The notes under the pieces were generated by a model. That model saw only the letters and a list, made by a program, of their open reading frames with translations. It ran no database searches and was not told where the DNA came from. This document shows, piece after piece, positions 49,465 through 59,384 of a DNA stretch of 64,000 bases. Both the position numbers and the translations under genes were made by a program. Where the stretch lies: NCBI GenBank assembly GCA_035651955.1, contig DASRES010000055.1, positions 24,046 through 88,045 on the forward strand, given 5' to 3'. Within the stretch, counting starts at the first letter, position 1; each line of letters begins with the position of its first letter. This DNA comes from Acidimicrobiia bacterium. GTDB taxonomy: Bacteria; Actinomycetota; Acidimicrobiia; IMCC26256; JAMXLJ01.

Positions 49465-49998
49465 TCACGCGCGGCCCTTGGCGACGGCGGAGCGTCGCCG
49501 CAGCGGACGGCCGAACTTCGAGCGGCCGGTGGTCGGCGACTCGCCCCGCTCCGCGAGCTCGGCCGCGGTCGGCCGGCTCTGCCACTTCAGGAACAGGACG
49601 ATGTTCGTCAGGAAGAACACGACGTAGATGCCGACGGCGATGATGTCGCGGACGTTCTGCTGCGTCATGCTGAACGGCCAGTTCCACGGGAGGCCGAGCA
49701 TCGACTGCTGGCTGCGCCACACGAACTTGTCGGCGGTCCACTGCAGGTACTTGTCGGAGAAGGTGATCCACTCCGACGGGATGACCGCGTAGCAGACGAG
49801 GAACATCGCGAACACGCCGACCGCGCCGGCCATCGCCTGTGCCCACGTCACGGGGCGATCGGACTTTGGCTTGCTCGCGAGGTAGCCGCCGATCGCGAAC
49901 CCGATCACCGCGACGACGCACCCCCAGATGAGACGACCAGCGGCCGGCGCCCACCCAAAGTGGAACGCGTCCCTGAAGAAGTCCATCACGTTGGGCAT
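49465..49998 (-). CDS. first membrane protein of the cytochrome bc cluster (unknown)
   Basis: This is a 177-residue protein with about three transmembrane helices (LIWGCVVAVIGFAIGGYLA, AMAGAVGVFAMFLVCYAVIP, IIAVGIYVVFFLTNIVLFL). A Trp-rich outer loop (WITFSDKYLQWTADKFVWR) and a basic C-terminal tail complete it. I do not recognise the family. It leads the minus-strand operon for the menaquinol:cytochrome c reductase, which suggests an accessory subunit. The ATG at 49998 has AGGAGA twelve nt upstream; a Met four codons in is an alternative. Confidence 0.75.
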   Translation of the reverse strand: MPNVMDFFRDAFHFGWAPAAGRLIWGCVVAVIGFAIGGYLASKPKSDRPVTWAQAMAGAVGVFAMFLVCYAVIPSEWITFSDKYLQWTADKFVWRSQQSMLGLPWNWPFSMTQQNVRDIIAVGIYVVFFLTNIVLFLKWQSRPTAAELAERGESPTTGRSKFGRPLRRRSAVAKGRA

Positions 49999-50318
49999 CG
50001 CGCGGAAACGTCTCCTGGTTCGCCGGCGCGGACCCGGCACGCGCCCCGCTTCATAACACGGTAGATGGGCGCGCGGCACATCGCGGTGGACCGCTTCGGA
50101 GCACCGCGTCGCGCGCCACGCAGCGCGACTCGAAGCAGGCTCGCGCGTGCTCGTGTGCGACGATTCCCACGTGAGCGAGCGGAGCGTGAGCGGAGCGGAA
50201 GCGGGGCCCGAGCGGCCCGCGCCGTAGGCGCGAGAGCGGGGAACATGAGCGAGCGGAGCGTGAGCGGAGCGGAAGCGGGGCCCGAGCGGCCCGTGCCGTA
50301 GGCGCGAGAGCGGGGAAC
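49999..50318. other. 320-bp divergent intergenic region
   Basis: This region separates the bc operon (leftward) from the flavoprotein gene (rightward). It contains a minus-strand -10-like TACCGT (50063-50058), an AGGAGA ribosome site for the leftward gene, about 110 bp without recognisable structure, and then the two 74-bp tandem repeats described separately. No gene is visible. Confidence 0.6.
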
Positions 50319-50330
50319 ATGAGCGAGCGG
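50173..50330 (+). repeat. 74-bp tandem duplication, locus B of the GAGCGAGCG family
   Basis: Unit 1 (50173-50246) and unit 2 (50247-50320) differ at one base. A third, truncated copy of ten bases (50321-50330) runs into the flavoprotein gene. Each unit begins GAGCGAGCGGAGCGTGAGCG and ends GAGAGCGGGGAACAT, so the start codon context of the flavoprotein gene is duplicated. The GTGAGCGAGCGGAGCG opening is also at 7936. Confidence 0.85.
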
Positions 50331-51560
50331 TACGACGTGCTCGTCGTCGGCGCCGGACCCGCGGGTGCCGCCGCGGCGTACTGGCTCGCGAGCGGCGGGC
50401 GGCGCGTGCTCGCGATCGAACGCAAGCGCTTCCCGCGCGAGAAGACGTGCGGCGACGGCCTCACGCCGCGCGCGGTGCGGCAACTCCACGACATGGGGCT
50501 GCAGGACCGGCTCGCGGGACACCAGCGCTTCGACGGCCTCCGCTCGATCGCGCACGGCATCACGCTCGAGCTCGCCTGGCCCGACCATCCGGTCTTCCCG
50601 CCCTACGGCTACGTCGTGCGGCGCCGGGACCTCGACGCGATGGTCGCCGAGCGGGCCGTCGACGCGGGGGCGGAGCTGTGGACCGGTGCGGAGGCGGTCG
50701 CTCCTGTCGTCGAGGACGGGCTCGTCCGGGGAGCGTCGGTCCGGCGTGACGGTGCCACGGAGCGTGTCGACGCCCGGGTCGTCGTGGTCGCCGACGGTGC
50801 GAACTCGCGCTTCGGGCGCGCGCTCGGCACCGAACGGCGGCGGCGCTACCCGCTCGGCATGGCGATCCGCGGGTACTTCGAGAGCCCGTTCCACGACGAG
50901 CCGTGGATCGAGAGCCACCTCGACCTGCGTGATCCCGACGGGAACCACCTCCCGGGCTACGGGTGGGTGTTCCCGGTCGGTGACGGCACCGTCAACGTCG
51001 GCGCCGGCCTCCTCTCGACGTTCCACGGCTGGAAGTCGGTGAACACGACGCGGCTCATGGAGGCGTTCGTGGCCACCGCGCCCCAGCGGTGGGGCATCCG
51101 GGCCGAGACGGCGTGCGGGCCGCCGACGGGCGGCAAGCTGCCGACGGGCGGCTCGGTGGAGCCCAAGGTGGGGCCGACCTGGCTGGTCGTCGGCGACGCC
51201 GCGGGATCGGTCAATCCGTTCAACGGTGAGGGCATCGCCTACGCGTACGAGACCGGACGGATGGCGGCCGCGGCGGTCGAGGAGGCGCTCGCGACGGGTG
51301 ACGGCCTCGCGCTGCACGGCTACACCGCGCAATTGGAGAAGGAGTACGACCTCTACTTCCGCGTCGCTCGCGCGTTCGTGAAAGCGATCGGCAACCCGGC
51401 CGTGATGCGCGAGCTGACCCGGGTCGGGATGCGGTCACGCACGCTCATGGAGTGGGTGCTGCGGATCATGGCGAACCTGCTGCGGCCGGACGAGCTCGGG
51501 CCCGCCGAGGCCGCGTACCGCGCGGTCGAGCGGCTGGTCGCGCTCGGGCCGGAACCGTGA
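50319..51560 (+). CDS. geranylgeranyl reductase-family flavoprotein, MenJ-like
   Basis: This is an FAD-dependent reductase of 413 residues. The dinucleotide fold is VLVVGAGPAGAAAAYWLA (residues 8-25). The family motif FPREKTCGDGLTPRAVRQL follows, and FAD contacts recur in GDAAGSVNPFNGEGIAYAYETG. Members saturate isoprenoid chains of menaquinone or lipids. The position directly before nuoA suggests a menaquinone reductase like mycobacterial MenJ, but an archaeal-type lipid reductase role is not excluded. The start codon sits at the boundary of the 74-bp repeat, and the first codons (MSER) belong to its third, truncated copy. Confidence 0.87.
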   Translation: MSERYDVLVVGAGPAGAAAAYWLASGGRRVLAIERKRFPREKTCGDGLTPRAVRQLHDMGLQDRLAGHQRFDGLRSIAHGITLELAWPDHPVFPPYGYVVRRRDLDAMVAERAVDAGAELWTGAEAVAPVVEDGLVRGASVRRDGATERVDARVVVVADGANSRFGRALGTERRRRYPLGMAIRGYFESPFHDEPWIESHLDLRDPDGNHLPGYGWVFPVGDGTVNVGAGLLSTFHGWKSVNTTRLMEAFVATAPQRWGIRAETACGPPTGGKLPTGGSVEPKVGPTWLVVGDAAGSVNPFNGEGIAYAYETGRMAAAAVEEALATGDGLALHGYTAQLEKEYDLYFRVARAFVKAIGNPAVMRELTRVGMRSRTLMEWVLRIMANLLRPDELGPAEAAYRAVERLVALGPEP

Positions 51561-51625
51561 CGCGCGCAGCGCGCGTGGCACGATGCCCGGCCGGGTGCGC
51601 CGCCGCCGAAAGGTCGTGGCACGAT

Positions 51626-51697
51626 ATGACAGTGACCGAGCTTGCTTCACCGTGCCGTCGATGCGGTCGGGTAGCCTGCGCGCGAGAGGGAGGTTGA
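51626..51697 (+). CDS. possible 23-residue Cys-rich leader peptide before nuoA
   Basis: An ATG frame encodes MTVTELASPCRRCGRVACAR plus EGG and stops 1 bp before the nuoA start. It has a CxxC-x4-C pattern. Translation would place ribosomes next to the nuoA start. The same DNA holds the likely nuo -10 (TAGCCT, 51672-51677), so if that promoter is the main one the peptide is not made from it. Chance is a real possibility. Confidence 0.2.
   Translation: MTVTELASPCRRCGRVACAREGG
51672..51677 (+). promoter_or_regulatory. -10 element TAGCCT of the nuo operon
   Basis: TAGCCT lies 21 nt before the nuoA GTG. The intervening GAGGGAGGTTGAC supplies a strong ribosome site, so this transcript would have a short leader. 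Confidence 0.4.
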
Positions 51698-51698
51698 C

Positions 51699-52187
51699 GT
51701 GGTCCAGTACCTGCCCATCCTCGCCATGATCGTGCTCGTGCTGATCTTCGTCGTGGCGTCGTTCGCGGCCTCGACGTTGCTCTCGCCGAAGCGACCGAAC
51801 CCGGCGAAGACGGCGCCCTACGAGTCAGGGATCGTTCCCGAGGTCGCGCCCGCCGAGCGGTTCCCGGTGAAGTTCTATCTGGTCGCGCTGACGTTCATCG
51901 TGCTCGACGTCGAGATCATCTTCCTCTACCCGTTCACGACCGTGTACCGCGGGATGGGCACGTACGGACTCGTGCTGATGGGTGTGTTCCTGCTCGTGCT
52001 GCTCGTGCCGTTCGCGTTCCTGTTGTCGACCGGCGCGCTCGACTGGGGACCGATGAAGCGAGCTCCGGTGCGCGTCGGCGAGGGCGTGCTGCGCGCGTCG
52101 AGCATCCCACCGCTCACGGTCGGCTCGTCCGACACCGGCGACGGCGAGGCACGCGGCGGCGCGCCCGAGATCGAGGAGGCGAGCTAG
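51699..52187 (+). CDS. nuoA: NADH-quinone oxidoreductase subunit A
   Basis: This is a small membrane subunit of complex I. The 162-residue product has three helices (about 5-28, 68-90, 95-118), with the conserved [25 protein letters not shown] loop and [15 protein letters not shown] between and within them. The C-terminal 40 residues are soluble and longer than usual. The GTG has GGGAGG upstream. It opens the nuoA-nuoL run; the next gene begins 2 bp after its stop. The electron acceptor is expected to be menaquinone. Confidence 0.95.
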   Translation: MVQYLPILAMIVLVLIFVVASFAASTLLSPKRPNPAKTAPYESGIVPEVAPAERFPVKFYLVALTFIVLDVEIIFLYPFTTVYRGMGTYGLVLMGVFLLVLLVPFAFLLSTGALDWGPMKRAPVRVGEGVLRASSIPPLTVGSSDTGDGEARGGAPEIEEAS

Positions 52188-52189
52188 CG

Positions 52190-52720
52190 ATGGGCCTCGA
52201 CCAGGTCCCGCACAACTTCCTGACCGCGCGCGTCGAGGATCTCGTCAAGTGGGCACAGCGCAGCTCGGTGTGGCCCGCGACCTTCGGTCTCGCCTGTTGC
52301 GCGATCGAGATGATGGCGACCGGCGCCGCGCACTACGACACCGCTCGGTTCGGGATGGAGATCTTCCGGGCGAGCCCCCGCCAGGCCGACCTGATGATCG
52401 TCGCCGGTCGCCTCAGCCAGAAGATGGCCCCGGTCCTGCGTCAGGTCTACGACCAGATGGTCGAGCCGAAGTGGGTCATCTCGATGGGCGTCTGCGCGAG
52501 CTCGGGCGGGATGTTCAACAACTATGCGATCGTCCAGGGCGTCGACCAGATCGTGCCCGTGGACGTGTACGTGCCCGGCTGTCCGCCCGGCCCGGAGACG
52601 CTCCTGCACGGGATCCTCACGCTGCACGAGAAGATCCGCAACGGCGAGCTGCTCCGCAGGCGGGAGGACAGCGCGACCGGCGGCGCGGGCGTCGCGCTCG
52701 ACGAGCGGGTCTCGGCCTGA
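52190..52720 (+). CDS. nuoB: NADH-quinone oxidoreductase subunit B
   Basis: It holds cluster N2, the last iron-sulfur centre before quinone. The 176-residue product has the tandem-Cys motif [11 protein letters not shown] at about residue 37, then [34 protein letters not shown] and [20 protein letters not shown], giving the four Cys ligands. The C-terminus is slightly extended. The ATG is 2 bp after nuoA. Confidence 0.96.
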   Translation: MGLDQVPHNFLTARVEDLVKWAQRSSVWPATFGLACCAIEMMATGAAHYDTARFGMEIFRASPRQADLMIVAGRLSQKMAPVLRQVYDQMVEPKWVISMGVCASSGGMFNNYAIVQGVDQIVPVDVYVPGCPPGPETLLHGILTLHEKIRNGELLRRREDSATGGAGVALDERVSA

Positions 52721-52748
52721 CGGGCGACGACGGGGGACTGACGGCGGC

Positions 52749-53342
52749 ATGGCGGACGATGAGGCTCGTGAAACGATTCCCAAGGACGGCGCGGACGCCG
52801 CGACCGGCGAGGTCGCGCGCGCGGGCGCGCCGGCGCCCGACGACGACGTCGCGGCCGCGCTGATCGAGCGCTTCCCGGACGTCCTCTTCTTCCGCTCGCA
52901 CACCCAGCCCGTCCTCCACGTCCCGCGCGGGCGATGGCACGACGTCGCGCAGTCGCTGCGCGACGACGAGTCGTTCGACCAGTGCGTCGACGTCACCGCC
53001 GTCGACCATCTCGTCGATCCCGCGCGTCTCGTCGCGCCCGGGGTCGACCCGGAGCGCTTCGAGGTCGTCACGAACTTCCTGTCGCACACGCGCAACCGGC
53101 GCATCCGTTGCATCGCGCAGGTGCCCGCGGACGATCCCGTGATCGCCAGCCTGGTCGACCTGTATCCCGGGTTGTCGTTCCCGGAGCGCGAGACGTACGA
53201 CCTGTTCGGCATCCGGTTCGAGGGCCATCCCGACCTCACCCGGATCCTCATGCCCGACGACTGGATCGGTCACCCCTTGCGCAAGGACGACGCGCCTGCC
53301 CGCGTGCCCGTCACCTTCAAGGAAGACCCCAGCCCGCGATGA
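52749..53342 (+). CDS. nuoC: NADH-quinone oxidoreductase subunit C
   Basis: This is a peripheral arm subunit of 197 residues. After an acidic N-terminal extension of about 35 residues come VLHVPRGRWHDVAQSLRDDESF, FEVVTNFLSHTRNRRIRC and the signature YPGLSFPERETYDLFGIRFEGHPDLTRILMPDDWIGHPLRKD. The protein is separate from NuoD. Its stop codon TGA shares its last two bases with the first copy of a 63-bp tandem repeat that separates it from nuoD by 183 bp. Confidence 0.95.
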   Translation: MADDEARETIPKDGADAATGEVARAGAPAPDDDVAAALIERFPDVLFFRSHTQPVLHVPRGRWHDVAQSLRDDESFDQCVDVTAVDHLVDPARLVAPGVDPERFEVVTNFLSHTRNRRIRCIAQVPADDPVIASLVDLYPGLSFPERETYDLFGIRFEGHPDLTRILMPDDWIGHPLRKDDAPARVPVTFKEDPSPR

Positions 53343-53466
53343 CATTGCTCCGCTCCCACTCCGCTACTTCGGCTTCGCCTCATCCGCTCCGTTCGCTCCG
53401 CGGGACATTGCTCCGCTCCCACTCCGCTACTTCGGCTTCGCCTCATCCGCTCCGTTCGCTCCGCGG
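53341..53466 (-). repeat. perfect 63-bp tandem duplication, locus C, inside the nuo operon
   Basis: Units 53341-53403 and 53404-53466 are identical. Read on the minus strand, each contains GGAGCGGATG and the 28-base core shared with 8000-8027 (here 53370-53343 and 53433-53406). A further GAGCGAGAGCGAGCGAGCA stretch on the minus strand (53485-53467) extends the element. It fills most of the 183-bp nuoC-nuoD gap. The remaining sequence to nuoD holds only a GAGGAGG ribosome site. Confidence 0.88.
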
Positions 53467-53525
53467 TGCTCGCTCGCTCTCGCTCGCGGTCGTGAAGAGC
53501 GGGTGGCCCGAGGAGGTCGGCGCTC

Positions 53526-54833
53526 ATGAGTGAGATGACGGACGTCGTCGAGTTCTCGCCCGACGAGGAGCGACTGCAGCGCCAGACCGACGAGGGGTCG
53601 CAGGAGCTGCGCACGAGCGTGCGCGACGTCGTCGTCACCGGCGGGCAGTGGCCCGAGGGTGAGGACGAGGGCGACACCATGATCATCAACATGGGGCCGC
53701 AGCACCCGTCCACGCACGGCGTGCTGCGCCTCATGATGGAGCTCGACGGCGAGACCGTCCTCCAGGTGAAGCCGGTCATCGGCTACCTGCACACCGGGAT
53801 GGAGAAGACGGGCGAGGAGCTCACGTACGCGCAGGGCTCCACGAACGTCACGCGCATGGACTACGCCGCGCCGCTGAGCAACGAGCTCGTCTACTCGCTC
53901 GCGGTCGAGCGGCTTCTCGACCTCGAGCTCCCGCCGCGCGCGACGTGGATCCGGATGATGATGGTCGAGCTCAACCGCATGTCGTCGCACCTGCTGTTCC
54001 AGGCGACGAACGGCATGGACATCGGCGCGCTCTCGATGATGATCTACGGCTGGCGCGAGCGAGAGGAGACGTTGCGGTTCCTCGAGAAGGTCACCGGCCT
54101 GCGGATGAACCACAACTACATCCGGCCCGGTGGTGTCGCGGCCGACCTGCCCGACGGCTGGCAGGACGACGTGCTCGAGCTCTGCAAGCTCGTCGAGGCG
54201 GGTGTCAGCGAGTACGACGCGCTGCTCACCGAGAACCCCATCTGGCTCGAGCGCATGGTGGGCGTCGGCGTCATCACGACGGAGCAGGCACTCGCGCTGG
54301 GCGCGACCGGGCCGATCCTCCGCTCGACCGGGATGCCGTGGGACCTCCGCAAGGCGCAGCCGTACCTCGCGTACGACGACGTCGACTTCGACATCATCTA
54401 CACGAGCAACGGCGACTGCTTCGACCGCTACCGCATCCGGCTCTACGAGATCCTCGAGTCGGTGAAGATCGTGCGCCAGTGCGTCGAGCGCATGCCGGCC
54501 GGTGACTTCCGCGTCCAGGACCGCAAGGTCACGCCGCCGCCTCGCGCGCGCATCGACGAGTCGATGGAGGCGCTGATCCATCACTTCAAGCTGTTCACCG
54601 AGGGCTTCAAGGTGCCCGCCGGTGAGACGTACGTCGCGATCGAGTCGCCTCGCGGCGAGATCGGGTGCTATCTCGTAGCCGACGGGACCGGGAAGCCGTG
54701 CCGTCTGCACATCCGCGGCCCGTCCTTCTACAACCTGCAGTCCGTGAGCACGATGGGACGCGGCGCGATGGTCGCCGACGCCGTCGCCGTCGTCTCCAGC
54801 ATCGACCCGATCATGGGGGAGGTCGACCGCTAG
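53526..54833 (+). CDS. nuoD: NADH-quinone oxidoreductase subunit D
   Basis: This is the 49-kDa subunit that forms the quinone cavity with NuoB. The 435-residue product begins with a 50-residue acidic stretch. The family motifs follow: INMGPQHPSTHGVLRLMMELDGE, IGYLHTGMEKTGEE, MDYAAPLSNELVYSLAVE, and the C-terminal YNLQSVSTMGRGAMVADAVAVVSSIDPIMGEVDR. GAGGAGG lies before the ATG. It restarts the operon after the repeat-filled gap, so reinitiation does not depend on nuoC translation. Confidence 0.96.
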   Translation: MSEMTDVVEFSPDEERLQRQTDEGSQELRTSVRDVVVTGGQWPEGEDEGDTMIINMGPQHPSTHGVLRLMMELDGETVLQVKPVIGYLHTGMEKTGEELTYAQGSTNVTRMDYAAPLSNELVYSLAVERLLDLELPPRATWIRMMMVELNRMSSHLLFQATNGMDIGALSMMIYGWREREETLRFLEKVTGLRMNHNYIRPGGVAADLPDGWQDDVLELCKLVEAGVSEYDALLTENPIWLERMVGVGVITTEQALALGATGPILRSTGMPWDLRKAQPYLAYDDVDFDIIYTSNGDCFDRYRIRLYEILESVKIVRQCVERMPAGDFRVQDRKVTPPPRARIDESMEALIHHFKLFTEGFKVPAGETYVAIESPRGEIGCYLVADGTGKPCRLHIRGPSFYNLQSVSTMGRGAMVADAVAVVSSIDPIMGEVDR

Positions 54834-54835
54834 CG

Positions 54836-55341
54836 ATGGCGTTCACACCGGAGAACCGCGCGCGTGCGCGCGAGATCGTCGCGCGCTATCCGCGGCCGAA
54901 GTCGGCGATCCTCCCGCTCGCACACCTCGCGCAGGACCAGGACGGGTGGTTGTCGCGCGACGCGATGTGCGAGATCGCGGAGCTCGTGGGTCAGACGCCG
55001 GCCGACGTCCTCGGCACGTGCTCCTTCTACACGATGCTCAAGCGCGAGCCCGTCGGCCGCCTGGTCGTGTCGGTGTGCACGAACGTGAGCTGTCTCGTCA
55101 CCGGCGGACCGCAGGTTCTGGATCACCTTCGTCACCGCTACGCGGACGACCCCGAGGTCTACGTCGAGGAGGTCGAGTGCCTCGCGGCGTGCGGCGGCGC
55201 GCCCGCGATGCAGGTGAACTACGAGTTCCACGAGAACGTCACGCCCGACTCCGCGGAGGGCATCGTCGAGGCGTACAAGCGTGGCGAGCTGCAGGCGCGG
55301 ACGGTGTCCGGCGCGCGCGTGGCGTCGGGGAGCAGGTCCTG

Positions 55342-55342
<1 letters not shown>
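54836..55342 (+). CDS. nuoE: NADH-quinone oxidoreductase subunit E
   Basis: This is the 24-kDa thioredoxin-like subunit with a 2Fe-2S cluster (N1a). The 168-residue product has an N-terminal helical domain (ARYPRPKSAILPLAHLAQDQDGWLS), then VLGTCSFYTML, and the cluster ligands in VCTNVSCLVTGG (C-x4-C) and CLAACGGAP (C-x3-C). The ATG is 2 bp after nuoD, and its stop overlaps the nuoF start by one base. Confidence 0.95.
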
Positions 55343-56651
<1,309 letters not shown>

Positions 56652-56655
<4 letters not shown>

Positions 56656-59384
56656 CCGCGACCAACGACGCCCCGGCCACGGCGAAGGTCACCATTGACG
56701 GGCGCGTCTTCGAGGCGCAGCCGGGCGAGCTGCTGATCAAGGTCGCGCAGGACAACGGCGTGTACATCCCGCGGTTCTGCTGGCACGAGCGCATGAAGCC
56801 CGTCGGCATGTGCCGCATGTGCCTCGTCCAGATCGAGGGCGTGCGGGGCTACCCGCCGGCGTGCACGACGACGGTCACCGACGGCATGGTCGTCGACACG
56901 ACGAGCACGACCGTCGAGAAGATCCAGGACGGCGTCCTCGAGTTCCTCCTCATCAACCACCCGCTCGACTGCCCGGTGTGCGACCGCGGTGGTGAGTGCC
57001 CGCTGCAGGACCAGACGCTCGCGTTCGGCCCGGGGGAGTCGCGCTTCGTGGAGGAGAAGCGCCACTTCGCGAAGCCGGTGCCGATCAGCGACGTCGTGCT
57101 GCTCGACCGCGAGCGCTGCATCCAGTGCGGTCGCTGCACTCGCTTCGCCGACGAGATCGCGGGCGACCCGCTCATCGACTTCGGCGAGCGCGGCGGCCAG
57201 ATGCAGGTCATCACGTACCCGGGCGAGCCGTTCCGTTCCTACTTCTCGGGCAACACGGTGCAGATCTGCCCGGTCGGCGCGCTGACGTCGAAGCCGTACC
57301 GGTTCAAGGCCCGGCCGTGGGACCTGTCGAGCGTCGAGACGAGCTGCGTCGCGTGCGCGGTGAACTGTCGGGGCGCGCTGCAGTCGTCGTCGAACCGTCT
57401 CGTGCGCCTGCTCGGCGTCGACTCCGAGCCGGTCAACCACGGCTGGTTGTGCGACAAGGGCCGCTACGGGTTCGAGTACGTGCACGCGCCCGAGCGCGTG
57501 CGCGCGCCGATGGTCCGCCGGGACGGCGAGCTCGTCGAGACGTCGTGGCCGGAGGCGCTCGACGCCGCGGCCGACGGGCTCTCGCGTGCGATCGACGAGC
57601 ACGGTCCGAGCGCAGTCGCGGTGCTCGGTGGCGCGCGCGGGTCGAACGAGGACGCGTACGCGTGGGCGCGCTTCGCGAAGGGTGTCCTGCGCACCGACAA
57701 CGTCGACTGCCAGCTCGACGACGGTCTGCCCGCCGAGGTCGTGCTCGGTGCGCGCCGGGCGACGATCCCCGACTGCGACCGCGCCGCCGCGATCGTCGTG
57801 CTCGCGCCGGACCTCAAGGAAGAGCTCCCGGTGCTGTTCCTGCGGCTGAAGCGCGCTGCGCTCGAGCTCGGCGTGCCGATCGTGGACGTCGCGGCGCGCG
57901 ACAACGGGCTGACCCGCTACGCGCGCGCGATCGTGCGCCACGACCCGGGCGAGGCGGCGACCGCGGTGCACAAGCTCGCCAACGCGCTGGGCGGTGCGGT
58001 GACCGGGGACCGCCACATCGACGACGCCGCGGCCGCGGTGCGCGAGCGCAGCGGCGACGTCGTCGTCGTGCTCGGCCGCCCGTCGCTCGCGGAGTCCGCG
58101 TCGCTCGTCGTCGCGGCCGCGTCCGAGCTGCTCACTCGTCCCGAGGTCAAGGTGCTCTCCGCGCTGCGGCGCGGGAACGTGCACGGCGCGCTCGACCTGG
58201 GCCTCGCGCCGGGCTTCCTGCCCGGTCGCGTCTCGCTCGAGGACGGTCGCCAGTGGTTCGGCGACGCGTGGGGCGGTGTCCCGGAGGAGCGGGGACTCGA
58301 CGCCGCCGGGATCCTCGATGCCGCGCGCGCGGGACGCATCCACGCCCTCGTGCTCCTCGGCGCCGACCCGGTCGCCGACCATCCGGACCGGCAGGTCGCG
58401 CGCGACGCGATCGCGCGCGCGGGGTTCACCGTCGCGGTCGGCGCGTTCCTCACCGACAGCGCCCGCGACGCGGACGTCTTCCTGCCCGTGTCGCTCTGGG
58501 GCGAGAAGAGCGGCACGACCACGAACCTCGAGGGTCGCGTGCAGCGGCTCGGCCAGAAGGTGTCGCCGGAGGGCACGACGATGCCCGACTGGCGCATCGC
58601 GGTCGAGCTCGCGGCCCGCTGCGGTCACGACTTCGACCTCGAGTCGGTCGAGGAGGTGCAGGACGAGATCGCGCGTCTCTCGCCGGCGCACGCGGGGGTC
58701 GACTCCGCGCTGATCCTGCGCGCGCGTGACGGCGTCGTGCTCCCGGTCGCCGAGCACGCCGACGAGCTCGAGCTCGGGCCGGTGCGCATCCCCGTCACCG
58801 ACATGTCGTGGGAGCCGATCCGCACGGGGACCATCGCGGACGAGGGGATCACGCCGACCCGGCTGACCGACGCGCTCGAGGCGACGGGTCAGGGCGCGAC
58901 CACGACGATCAAGCCCGGGACGGAGCCGTCGCCCGAGTCCGAGGAGACCGCGCGCGCGGCGCGGGAGTCCGCGCTCGAGGCGGCGACGAGCGCGGCCGCG
59001 CAGGAGCCCGCGCTGTTCAAGTGGACGCCGCACGCCGAGCATCCCGAGCTCCCGACGCGCGACGCGTACGCTCTGCGTCTCGTGGCGGCACGGAAGCTGT
59101 ACGACAAGGGCGACCAGGTCGTGCACTCCGCGTCGATCGCGCACCTCGCGACAGAGACGTCCCTGCGCGTCAATCCCAGCGAGCGCGACCGCATGGGAGT
59201 CGCGGACGGCGACACGGTGCGCGTGACGAGCGGGCGCGGCGCGATCACGGTTCCCATCGTCGGTGACGCGGGGACGCCGCCGGGCGTCGCCTTCCTCGCG
59301 TTCACCCAGTCGGGGCCCGGTCCCGCCGATCTCGTCGACGCGTCCGCCACGGTCACCGACGTGCGTGTGGAGACCGTGCGATGA
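56652..59384 (+). CDS. nuoG: NADH-quinone oxidoreductase subunit G
   Basis: This is the large peripheral subunit of 910 residues. The N-terminal ferredoxin-like part has [30 protein letters not shown] lies at about 115, and [10 protein letters not shown] at about 157 and ICPVGAL supply further Fe-S ligands. The extra CVACAVNC motif with WLCDKGRYG is the N7 type found in some bacteria. The rest is a molybdopterin-oxidoreductase-like fold that carries no cofactor in complex I. Its C-terminal domain ([21 protein letters not shown]) resembles a molydopterin dinucleotide-binding domain. It is preceded by an acidic linker. Confidence 0.96.

Noticed and set aside
51574..51625. Two copies of CGTGGCACGAT before nuoA resembling the sigma-54 motif TGGCACG
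   Set aside because: Neither has TTGC at the required distance and Actinobacteria generally lack sigma-54. The pair may still be a regulator site, but there is no symmetry or other support.
53341..53466. CRISPR array at the direct repeats of loci B and C
   Set aside because: The repeats are contiguous with no unique spacers, there are only two units each, and no cas genes are present.
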